This document shows, in pieces, positions 9,753 through 17,083 of a stretch of 64,000 nucleotides of DNA; position 1 is the first letter of the stretch; every line of letters begins with the position of its first letter. This stretch comes from Klebsiella oxytoca NBRC 105695 (GTDB lineage: Bacteria > Pseudomonadota > Gammaproteobacteria > Enterobacterales > Enterobacteriaceae), in contig NZ_BCZK01000001.1 of NCBI RefSeq assembly GCF_001598695.1, positions 682,001 through 746,000 of the forward strand, in the 5' to 3' direction. The notes beneath the pieces are model-generated. The model did not search any database. It saw only the letters and a list, made by a program, of their open reading frames with translations, and was not told the DNA's origin. The translations under genes were made by a program, and so were the position numbers.

Positions 9753-9808
9753 GGTCGCTTCCTGTTGTCGGGACTGGTCTTTACGCTAGCAAAGGCGTTA
9801 ATATAATT

Positions 9809-9840
9809 AAAATGCAATTTCCTCATATATTAATATGCAA
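9809..9840. promoter_or_regulatory. putative operator in the divergent spacer before the LysR gene
   Basis: The 107-nt spacer between the thiol dioxygenase and LysR starts is AT-rich. It carries AAAATGCAATTT (9809-9820) and TTAATATGCAA (9830-9840). The reverse complement of the second motif, TTGCATATTAA, and a close copy of the first, AAAATGCATTTT, both occur again in the spacer on the other side of the LysR gene. This fits a shared binding site for that regulator. Confidence 0.5.
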
Positions 9841-9859
9841 AAATCACATTAAGGACGCT

Positions 9860-10753
9860 ATGCGCATCGACGACATTGACGCACTGCTGGCCACCGTGCA
9901 GTTCTCCTCGCTTAATCAGGCCGCGGAATATCTCGGTATTACCCAATCGGCGATAACCCGCCGACTTCAGCGACTGGAGCAAACCCTCAACGTGACGCTG
10001 CTTGAGCGTCAGACCCGGCCGCTCACCCTGACCGCCGCCGGGCACCGGGTTTACGAGCAGTGCCTGAGCATCAAGCGGGAGACCAAAAAGCTGTACGGCC
10101 TGCTCGACCCCGAGGCCGAGCCGCACGGCATCCTGCGTCTCGGGGTTCCGCAGAGCGTGGCGGAAATTGCGCTGCAGCCGGCGCTGACCGCGCTGCGCCA
10201 GCAGTTTCCCGCCCTGAGACCGCAGGTGACCTGCGGCTGGAGCGGGCTGCTGCAAAAGCGCCTTGAAAGCGTCGAGCTGGACGGCGTGCTGGCGATGGGG
10301 CCGGAACAGCAACGCTTTGCTGAGGGCTGCGGCGGGCGCTTGCTGTGCCCGCTGGATATTGCGGTGATTGCGGCCAAAAGCTGGCGTCTTCACGCCGGGG
10401 CGCTGCGCGACTGCGCGGAAAAAGGCTGGGTGCTTAATCCCGACGGCTGCGGCCTGCGGGCCGGGCTGATTCGCGAGCTGCAGTCCCAGGGGCTGCGTCT
10501 GGCGCTGAATGTTGAGACCGCGGGTGCCCAGCTGCAAATCAGCCTCGTGGCGCAGGGGCTGGGGCTTGGCCTGGTCCCGCGCGCCGCGCTGGCCGCCAGC
10601 CCGTGGCGCGATGAGGTGACAATATTGACGCTGGCGGATTTCCAGCCCGAGGTGCATCTGTGGCTGGTTCACGCGCAGAATCTGGCTAATCTGAGCCAGC
10701 CGCTGACTTTTTTCGCCGGCAAAGTCGTTCAGCAGCTAAACGTATCTGGCTGA
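9860..10753 (+). CDS. LysR-type regulator of the organosulfur cluster
   Basis: A 297-residue LysR-family protein with an N-terminal winged helix-turn-helix (about 1-60; FSSLNQAAEYLGITQSAITR is the recognition region) and a type 2 periplasmic-binding-fold effector domain. The frame is open from 9743, but the ATG at 9860 starts the canonical helix-turn-helix and is preceded by AAGGAC. It lies between the minus-strand thiol dioxygenase/rhodanese pair and the plus-strand monooxygenase/transporter operon. Similar sequence motifs lie in both flanking spacers, so it probably controls both. The co-inducer is unknown; a sulfur compound is likely from context. Confidence 0.85.
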   Translation: MRIDDIDALLATVQFSSLNQAAEYLGITQSAITRRLQRLEQTLNVTLLERQTRPLTLTAAGHRVYEQCLSIKRETKKLYGLLDPEAEPHGILRLGVPQSVAEIALQPALTALRQQFPALRPQVTCGWSGLLQKRLESVELDGVLAMGPEQQRFAEGCGGRLLCPLDIAVIAAKSWRLHAGALRDCAEKGWVLNPDGCGLRAGLIRELQSQGLRLALNVETAGAQLQISLVAQGLGLGLVPRAALAASPWRDEVTILTLADFQPEVHLWLVHAQNLANLSQPLTFFAGKVVQQLNVSG

Positions 10754-10784
10754 AACGTATATATAATTTTTATAAATGCTTATC

Positions 10785-10816
10785 TTGCATATTAAGATAT
10801 GATAAAAATGCATTTT
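10785..10816. promoter_or_regulatory. putative operator before the monooxygenase operon
   Basis: The AT-rich part of the 145-nt spacer contains TTGCATATTAA (10785-10795), the exact reverse complement of the motif at 9830-9840. It also contains the perfect palindrome AAAATGCATTTT (10805-10816), which differs at one internal place from 9809-9820. The order suggests one regulator binding both spacers. No promoter hexamers are clear enough to assign. Confidence 0.5.
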
Positions 10817-10898
10817 GTTCATTAAGAGCCCGTGTATAGGGTAATGAAAACGCGCCGCCGCGGCGGCCCACTCATTATCCTGCTACAAGGAGTTCTGC

Positions 10899-11984
10899 AT
10901 GAGCATTCAATTTCTCGGCATGATCGGCCACCGCCTGTCGTCGGAAACCATCGCCCCGGTCGGCCCCATTTTTGACCGCGATTACATCGTGCGTTTCGCG
11001 CAAACCCACGAGGCCGCCGGGTTTGACCGCCTGCTGGTAGGCCACTGGTCCGATCAACCCGACGGATTTCTGGTGACCGCGCTGGCGGGCCTGTCGACGC
11101 AAAAGATCGGCTTCCTGTTGGCTCATCGTCCCGGTTTTGTCTCGCCGACCCTCGCTGCGCGTAAGTTCGCTACCCTTGAACATCTGCTGGGCGGACGGCT
11201 GGCTGTGCATATCATCAGCGGCGGCAATGACGCCGAGCAGCGCCGCGACGGCGATTATCTCGATCACGACCAGCGCTATGCGCGCACCGATGCCTTCCTT
11301 GAGACCCTTCGCACGGTGTGGACCGCCGAACAGCCGGTGGATATCGCCAATGACTTTTATCAGGCGGAACAGGCGTGGTCGGCGATACGCCCGCTGCAAA
11401 AACCGCATATCCCTCTCTACTTCGGCGGCTCGTCGGAAGCCGCTATCGCCGTGGCCGGCAAACACGCCAATGTTTTCGCTCTGTGGGGCGAGTCGCTGGC
11501 GCAAACCGAGGAAACCATCCAGCGCGTGCGGGCCGAGGCGGCGAAACATCAGCGAGAAATCGACTTCAGCGTCTCGTTCCGGCCGATTATCGCCGCGACC
11601 GAAGCTGAGGCCTGGGAAAAAGCCGAGCATATTCTGCACGTCGCCACCGAACGGGCGGCGCAGAGCGGGGACGGCTTCAAAGCCAAGCCCGACAGCGTCG
11701 GGGCGCAGCGTCTACGGGCCACCGCAGCGCAGGGCAAGGTGGTAGATAAACGTCTGTGGACCGGAATTGCGCAGCTGGTGGGCGGCGGCCACAACTCTAC
11801 CGCGCTGGTAGGCACTCCGGAACAGGTTGCTGACGCGCTGCTCGATTATTACGACCTCGGCGTGCGCAACTTCCTGATCCGCGGATTCGATCCGCTCAAC
11901 GATGCCCAGGAGTACGGTAAAGCGCTGCTGCCGATCGCCCGCGAAAAAGCGGCCCTGCGCGCCGCGGCGGAGCGCGCATCGTGA
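10899..11984 (+). CDS. LLM-class FMNH2-dependent monooxygenase (SsuD-like)
   Basis: This 361-residue luciferase-like flavin monooxygenase resembles SsuD alkanesulfonate monooxygenase and related sulfone/sulfonate desulfonating enzymes. Typical features are the TIM-barrel segment HRPGFVSPTLAARK near 74-87, the following GRLAVHIISGG, and GDYLDHDQRY. Such enzymes use FMNH2 and O2 to cut C-S bonds and release sulfite. The ATG follows an AAGGAG ribosome site by 6 nt. The end overlaps the next gene (GTGA), so the pair is co-translated. No NAD(P)H:FMN reductase gene is in the cluster, so reduced flavin must come from elsewhere. Substrate unproven. Confidence 0.88.
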   Translation: MSIQFLGMIGHRLSSETIAPVGPIFDRDYIVRFAQTHEAAGFDRLLVGHWSDQPDGFLVTALAGLSTQKIGFLLAHRPGFVSPTLAARKFATLEHLLGGRLAVHIISGGNDAEQRRDGDYLDHDQRYARTDAFLETLRTVWTAEQPVDIANDFYQAEQAWSAIRPLQKPHIPLYFGGSSEAAIAVAGKHANVFALWGESLAQTEETIQRVRAEAAKHQREIDFSVSFRPIIAATEAEAWEKAEHILHVATERAAQSGDGFKAKPDSVGAQRLRATAAQGKVVDKRLWTGIAQLVGGGHNSTALVGTPEQVADALLDYYDLGVRNFLIRGFDPLNDAQEYGKALLPIAREKAALRAAAERAS

Positions 11985-13126
11985 AACATCCGGCTACCGA
12001 TGAGTGGGCGCGACGGCTCGCGGAGATTCGCCACCTGATGGCGGAGCAGGCGGCCAGCCTCGACGCCAGCGGCGACTTTCCCCGCGACAATATCGACCGT
12101 CTGCGCCAGCGCGGCTTTTTAAGCCTCGCCGTACCGCTGCAGTACGGCGGGGCAGGTGCCGATCTTCCCAGGCTCCAGCAGGCGATTGCCGCTATTGCCT
12201 GGGGCGAACCGGCGACGGCGCTGATTGTCTGCATGCAGTACCTGCATCATCTGCGGCTGGCGGAAAACGAGAACTGGTCCGAGCCGCTGCGCCAACGGGT
12301 TTTTCACGATGCCGTTGAGCGGGGAGGATTGATCAACAGTCTGCGCGTGGAGCCGGAACTGGGCTCCCCGGCGCGCGGCGGCCTGCCGCAAACCGTGGCG
12401 ACCCGCCGCGCGGAAGGGTGGCAGATTAATGGCCATAAAATTTATACCACCGGTATTGAGGGGCTGAGCTGGCTGGCCATCTGGGGCCGCAGCGACGACG
12501 CTCCGCCGCTGGTCGGCACCTGGCTGGTGCCGCGCGAAAGTGACGGTATTAGCGTCGTCAAAAGCTGGGACCACGGCGGAATGCGGGCAACCGGCAGCCA
12601 TGAAGTGGTGCTCAACAACGTGCAGGTGGCCGCCGATCACGCGGTGGATGTATGGGCTGCCGATGCGCCTCCCGCGCCGGATGCTGAACAGTTTCGCCTG
12701 TTTGCCAACCGCCACACGGCGCTACTGGCGGCAATTTACGACAGCATCGCGCGGGCGGCCCGCGACTGGCTGGTGTCCTGGCTGGGTACGCGTATCCCGG
12801 GGAGCCTTGGGCAACCGCTTTCCAGCCTGCCGCGGGTGCAGGAAAAAGTCGGCCAGATTGACGGCTGGCTACTGGTCAATCGCAGTCTGCTGGAAAAGGC
12901 CGCGCAGCTGGGCTTTTCCGCCATTGAGGCGAATCTCGCGAAAGTCACGATTACCGACAACGCCATTCAGGCGGTAAACCTGGCGCTGGAGCTCACCGGC
13001 AACCATGGCCTGAGTCGGCAAAATCCTCTGGAACGCCACTATCGTAACGTGCTTTGCGGACGGGTACACACCCCGCAGAGCGACAGCGCGTGGCTGGCGG
13101 CCGGCAAATACGCTTTTCAAAAATAA
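11981..13126 (+). CDS. acyl-CoA dehydrogenase-family flavin monooxygenase (DszC/SfnB-like)
   Basis: A 381-residue acyl-CoA dehydrogenase-fold protein starting at a GTG that overlaps the previous stop. It shows the N-terminal helical domain, the middle strand motif NGHKIYTTG near 149-157, and SWDHGGMRATGSHE near 190-203. The C-terminal helical domain ends with NHGLSRQNPLERHYR. The pairing with an LLM monooxygenase and a sulfonate-type ABC system points to the DszC/SfnB branch, which oxidises sulfur compounds with reduced flavin rather than acyl-CoA. This is inferred from context. Confidence 0.8.
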   Translation: MKHPATDEWARRLAEIRHLMAEQAASLDASGDFPRDNIDRLRQRGFLSLAVPLQYGGAGADLPRLQQAIAAIAWGEPATALIVCMQYLHHLRLAENENWSEPLRQRVFHDAVERGGLINSLRVEPELGSPARGGLPQTVATRRAEGWQINGHKIYTTGIEGLSWLAIWGRSDDAPPLVGTWLVPRESDGISVVKSWDHGGMRATGSHEVVLNNVQVAADHAVDVWAADAPPAPDAEQFRLFANRHTALLAAIYDSIARAARDWLVSWLGTRIPGSLGQPLSSLPRVQEKVGQIDGWLLVNRSLLEKAAQLGFSAIEANLAKVTITDNAIQAVNLALELTGNHGLSRQNPLERHYRNVLCGRVHTPQSDSAWLAAGKYAFQK

Positions 13127-13137
13127 GGATAATTCTC

Positions 13138-14112
13138 ATGCGCAGATTTAATGTTACCGCTTTAGGCGGCGCGATCATGCTGCTGGTCCTCAGCGGCTAT
13201 GCGGCGGCTCAGGAGCGAATCACCCTGCGAATTGCCGATCAAAAAGGCGGCATGCGTTCGCAGCTGGAAGCCGCCAACGCCCTGCAGAATCTCCCATATG
13301 AGATTAAATGGGCCGAGTTTCCGGCCGCCGCGCCGCTGGCGGAAGCGCTTAACGCCGGGGCGGTGGATGCGGGGATAATCGGCGATGCGCCGCTGCTGTT
13401 CGCGCTGGCTAACGGCGCGCCGGTTAAAGCCATCGCCGTCGATAAAAGCAACCCGGCCGGCACCGCGGTGCTGGTCTCGCCCGGCAGCGCGTTGAAAAGC
13501 GCCGCGGATTTAAAAGGCAAACGCATCGCTACCGGTAAAGGATCGATTGGCCACTTTGTGGCGCTGAAAGCGCTGGAGCAGGCGGGAATTTCGCCAAAGG
13601 ATGTGCAGTGGGTGTTTCTCGGTCCGGTGGACGCCAAAGTGGCGCTGCTCAACGGTTCGGTTGATGCCTGGGCGACCTGGGAGCCGTACACCACGCAGTT
13701 GGTGAAGACCGCCGAGGGGCAGATCCTGGTCAGCGGCAAAGGGTTGCTGCCGGGCAACACCTTCCTGGCGGCAACCGATGATACCCTGAAGGACCCGCAG
13801 AAGCGCGCGGCGCTGCAGGATTACCTCAATCGCCTGGCCGGCGCCGAGCGCTGGGCGTATGCCAATCTCGATAGCTACGGTAAAACCCTGGGGGAGATTA
13901 TTCGCTTCCCGGCGGATATCGCCCGCGCGCAGTTTGCCAATCGCCAGTCGCAGTGGCAGCCTCTGAACGCGAAGACGGTCGCCCAGCAGCAGTCGACGGC
14001 GGATTTTTATCTCGCCAACGGGCTGATCCGCGCGAAGCTGGACGTGACGCCGACGTTTGATAACGGCTTTAGCGTGCCTGCCGCGCAGGCCCATGCGGAG
14101 GCGACGCCATGA
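13138..14112 (+). CDS. ABC substrate-binding protein, SsuA-like (first of two)
   Basis: A 324-residue periplasmic protein of the nitrate/sulfonate/taurine-binding family. It starts MRRFNVTALGG with a Sec signal peptide ending near AAAQE at about 25. Typical SsuA-like features are an early ADQKGG segment, GDAPLLFALANG, and the SADLKGKRIATGKGS hinge. The ATG at 13138 is preferred over the long upstream frame because it begins the signal peptide, and it lies 11 nt after the preceding stop. It ends in an ATGA overlap with a second binding protein. Ligand probably an organosulfonate or sulfone. Confidence 0.85.
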   Translation: MRRFNVTALGGAIMLLVLSGYAAAQERITLRIADQKGGMRSQLEAANALQNLPYEIKWAEFPAAAPLAEALNAGAVDAGIIGDAPLLFALANGAPVKAIAVDKSNPAGTAVLVSPGSALKSAADLKGKRIATGKGSIGHFVALKALEQAGISPKDVQWVFLGPVDAKVALLNGSVDAWATWEPYTTQLVKTAEGQILVSGKGLLPGNTFLAATDDTLKDPQKRAALQDYLNRLAGAERWAYANLDSYGKTLGEIIRFPADIARAQFANRQSQWQPLNAKTVAQQQSTADFYLANGLIRAKLDVTPTFDNGFSVPAAQAHAEATP

Positions 14113-15146
14113 TAACCTCTGCTTTTTCCCGCCGTCGTTTCTTACGCTTGACCGGCAGCCTTGCGCTGGCCGGCGCATCCCTGCCGCTTTGGGCTCACGA
14201 TATGGCGGCTATGGCGAGCGGTGAGGAACACCTGGCCCTGCGCCTGGCGCAGCCGTACAAAATCAAGCTGGCGATTAACAAAAGCGCGGTGTGCCTGGCG
14301 CCAGTCGCCGTCGCCGAGCAGCAGAAGATCTTCACTAAATACAATCTCGACGTGGAGTTCGTTAACTTCGGCAACTCGACGGACGTGCTGCTGGAGGCAA
14401 TTGCCACCGGCAAGGCCGACGCTGGCGTCGGGATGGCGCTGCGCTGGCTGAAGGCGCTGGAGCAGGGCTTCGACGTGAAGCTCACCGCCGGAACCCACGG
14501 CGGCTGCCTGAACCTGCTGACGGCGAAAAACTCGCCGTTCGGCGGCCTGGAGAGCCTGAAGGGGCAAACCATCGGCGTCACCGATATGGCGGGGCCGGAT
14601 AAAAACTTTTTCGCCATCTTGCTTAAGCGCCACGGTATCGATCCGATAAGCGATGTGCAGTGGAAAGTCTATCCGGCGGATTTGCTCAGCGTGGCGCTGG
14701 ATAAACGCGAAATCGCCGCCATCAGCGGCAGCGAACCCTTTAGCTATCGTCTGCTGGACACCGGTAAATATCAGCTTATCGCCAGCAATATGACCGGCGA
14801 TTATGCCAGGCTGAGCTGCTGCGTACTGGGGGTCAGCGGTAGCCTGGCGCGCGATCATAAACCGGCCGCTGCCGCGCTCACCCAGGCGATTCTTGAGGCG
14901 CACAGCTATGCCGCCGCGCACCCGGAGAGCGTGGCGCAATCCTTCCTCGCCCATGCGCTGAATACCAATGAGGCGGAGGTCAGCGGCATTCTCCACGGCC
15001 AGGGGCACGGTCATCACGCGGTGGGCGAAGCGTTTGTTAAAGAGCTGACCCAGTACGCGGTGGATCTTCAGCGGGTGCAGGTCATTAAACCGGGAACCGA
15101 TCCCCATCAGTTTGCGGAGAGCATTTATGTCAACGTTTTCGCCTGA
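14109..15146 (+). CDS. ABC substrate-binding protein with Tat-type signal (second of two)
   Basis: A 345-residue binding protein of the NMT1/NrtA-SsuA type. Its N-terminus has a twin-arginine-like SRRRFLRLTG followed by a hydrophobic stretch ending near LWAHD, so it may be exported folded by Tat. It has histidine-rich pieces (HDMAAM near the mature start, HGQGHGHHAVGE near 297) and several cysteines (KSAVCLAP, GGCLNLL, LSCCVLG) that the first binding protein lacks. This suggests a different ligand or a metal. It overlaps the first binding protein by 4 nt and the permease start by 20 nt. Confidence 0.82.
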   Translation: MITSAFSRRRFLRLTGSLALAGASLPLWAHDMAAMASGEEHLALRLAQPYKIKLAINKSAVCLAPVAVAEQQKIFTKYNLDVEFVNFGNSTDVLLEAIATGKADAGVGMALRWLKALEQGFDVKLTAGTHGGCLNLLTAKNSPFGGLESLKGQTIGVTDMAGPDKNFFAILLKRHGIDPISDVQWKVYPADLLSVALDKREIAAISGSEPFSYRLLDTGKYQLIASNMTGDYARLSCCVLGVSGSLARDHKPAAAALTQAILEAHSYAAAHPESVAQSFLAHALNTNEAEVSGILHGQGHGHHAVGEAFVKELTQYAVDLQRVQVIKPGTDPHQFAESIYVNVFA

Positions 15147-16122
15147 ACGGGCGCTGGCGCGCCCGGCAAGCGGCAGGCCGCGGTGGACGGAAGGCTGGCT
15201 GGCCGCCGCGCTGTGGATGCTGGGCGGCTTGTATACGCTGGCCTGGCCCGATGCCGGGCGGCGCTGGCCGTTTAGCGAAGGGTGGGCGCTGGCGCAGTTC
15301 ACCCTCGGCGGCGGGCTGCTGGTGCTGGCGCTGAGCTACCGCTACTGGCGGCAGCGGGGGACGCGTCTGCAGCATGCCGGAAAGTGGCTGGCGCTGCTGC
15401 CGCTGCTCTTTGCGCTGTGGGAAGGGCTGACGGCAAAGACGGCATTTTTGCCGGTGCCGTTTTTCGCGCCGCCGCAGGCGCTGATTGAGGTGCTGCACGA
15501 TGACTGGCCGCGCCTGCTCGATAGCCTTCTGCATTCGCTGGGGCTGCTCGGGCTCGGGGTGCTGCTGGGCACCAGTTGCGGTTTTATCAGCGGGCTGGCG
15601 ATCGGCTGGTCCCAGCGGATCGGCTACTGGGTGCATCCGGTGTTACGTCTGCTGGGGCCGGTGCCGTCCACCGCGCTGCTGCCGCTGTGCCTGTTTATCT
15701 TCCCTTCCAGCTTTGGCGCCAGCGTGTTTCTGATCGCGCTCAGCACCTGGTTCCCGGTGACCGTGCTGACCTGGTCCGGGGTTATCGGCATCGATAAGGC
15801 GTGGTATGACGTGGCGCGTACCCTGGGCGCCAGCCAGCGTTTCCTGATCCTGCGCGTGGCGATCCCCGCCGCCTTGCCGAACGTTTTTGTCGGCCTGTTT
15901 ATGGGGCTGGGCGCGTCGTTTTCGGTGCTGATTGTCGCCGAAATGGTCGGCGTGAAATCCGGGATCGGCTTTTATCTGCAGTGGGCGCAGGGCTGGGCGG
16001 CCTATCCCAATATGTACGCGGCGCTGCTGGTGATGGCGCTGCTTTGCTCCGGCCTGATTAGCGGGCTGTTTATGGTGCGCGACCGGCTGCTGAGCTGGCA
16101 GCGGGGAGGGATGCAATGGTAA
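15127..16122 (+). CDS. ABC permease, SsuC-like
   Basis: A 331-residue inner-membrane permease of the BPD_transp_1/SsuC type. A family-atypical N-terminal part with two hydrophobic segments (about 20-80) precedes the six-helix core. The EAA loop, which contacts the ATPase, is visible around DVARTLGASQRFLILRVAIP. The frame opens slightly earlier, but the ATG at 15127 (MSTFSPER) is the simplest start. It overlaps the preceding binding protein and, by 7 nt, the ATPase gene, as expected for a tightly coupled importer operon. Confidence 0.86.
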   Translation: MSTFSPERALARPASGRPRWTEGWLAAALWMLGGLYTLAWPDAGRRWPFSEGWALAQFTLGGGLLVLALSYRYWRQRGTRLQHAGKWLALLPLLFALWEGLTAKTAFLPVPFFAPPQALIEVLHDDWPRLLDSLLHSLGLLGLGVLLGTSCGFISGLAIGWSQRIGYWVHPVLRLLGPVPSTALLPLCLFIFPSSFGASVFLIALSTWFPVTVLTWSGVIGIDKAWYDVARTLGASQRFLILRVAIPAALPNVFVGLFMGLGASFSVLIVAEMVGVKSGIGFYLQWAQGWAAYPNMYAALLVMALLCSGLISGLFMVRDRLLSWQRGGMQW

Positions 16123-16904
16123 CCGCGAACGCCACTTCTCAGGCGGCATCGACCGGCGCGGCGGTGTCGATAAGCCATCTGCATCATGCTTTTACCCTCG
16201 GCAAACGGACGGTGCCGGTGCTGGAGAATATCAGCCTGCAGTTGCGGCCCGGAGAAAGCGTCGCGCTGCTCGGCCCTTCAGGCTGCGGTAAATCCACTCT
16301 GCTGCGGCTGCTGGCGGGACTGGAGCCGCAGCAGGCCGGGCAAATTCAGATTGATGAGGCGGCGATGGGCGGGCCGGGGCCCGAGCGAATACTGGTGTTT
16401 CAGGACCCGACCCTTTATCCGTGGCTGACGGTGCGGCAAAACGTGCTGCTGGGGCCGCAGGCGCAGGGGAAAAAGGGGCTTGAGCCAAAGGCCGACGCGC
16501 TGATTGCGCGAATGGGTCTGCAGGCGTTTAGTGAGGCGTTGCCGCGCCAGCTTTCCGGCGGGATGGCGCAGCGTGCGGCGCTGGCGCGCGCGCTGCTGAA
16601 TGAACCGCGTCTGCTGCTGCTCGACGAACCGTTGGGCAAACTGGATTCGCTTACCCGCATCAGCATGCAGCGGGAGCTGATCGCCCTGTGGCAGCAGCAG
16701 GGCTATACCAGCCTGCTGGTCACTCACGATATCGAAGAGGCGCTGCTACTGTGCGATCGGGTGTTAATCATGTCGCCGCGGCCGGGGCGGATTATCGCCG
16801 AGTTTGCGCTGCCGCTGGCGTATCCTCGCCATCGCGACAATCCGCTGCTGCTGCAGCATCGTCAGGATATTCTGCGTATTCTTGGCCAGGGAGAGGATTG
16901 GTAA
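16116..16904 (+). CDS. ABC ATPase, SsuB-like
   Basis: A 262-residue ATPase of the nitrate/sulfonate/taurine importer class. Walker A is GPSGCGKST (about 54-62), the signature is LSGGMAQR, Walker B is LLLLDEP, and the switch His lies in LLVTHDIEEA. The Q-loop reads VFQDPTLYPW. It energises the permease encoded just upstream, with which it overlaps by 7 nt. It is the last gene of the operon, and repeat-rich DNA follows. Confidence 0.9.
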   Translation: MVTANATSQAASTGAAVSISHLHHAFTLGKRTVPVLENISLQLRPGESVALLGPSGCGKSTLLRLLAGLEPQQAGQIQIDEAAMGGPGPERILVFQDPTLYPWLTVRQNVLLGPQAQGKKGLEPKADALIARMGLQAFSEALPRQLSGGMAQRAALARALLNEPRLLLLDEPLGKLDSLTRISMQRELIALWQQQGYTSLLVTHDIEEALLLCDRVLIMSPRPGRIIAEFALPLAYPRHRDNPLLLQHRQDILRILGQGEDW

Positions 16905-16927
16905 GGCAACGTGCTAACCGGGGGCGT

Positions 16928-17082
16928 GCTCATTCTGACCGTTCGGCGGGTAGTCCCGGGAGCGGCGCGGTAGGGCCGCGCCTTGCCCGGGCTACAGGGA
17001 TTGCGCTCATTCTGACCGTTTGGCGGGCAGTGTGGTAGCCCGGATAAGGCGCCGCGCGCCGCGATCCGGGACAGGGATGAGG
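16928..17082. repeat. palindromic repeats plus a 27-bp direct repeat
   Basis: Between convergent genes lies a GTAGCCCGG-family element: TCCCGGGAGCGGCGCGGTAG pairing with CGCGCCTTGCCCGGGCTAC, then GTAGCCCGGATAAGGCG pairing with CGATCCGGGA. A 27-bp direct repeat is superposed, starting GCTCATTCTGACCGTT, at 16928-16954 and 17005-17031, with two internal C/T differences. The repeat may show duplication of the element with its flank. Confidence 0.65.
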
Positions 17083-17083
17083 C

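Noticed and set aside
14142-15302. 386-residue minus-strand frame
   Set aside because: Opposite the second binding protein; low-complexity Arg/Gln/His composition and no family features.
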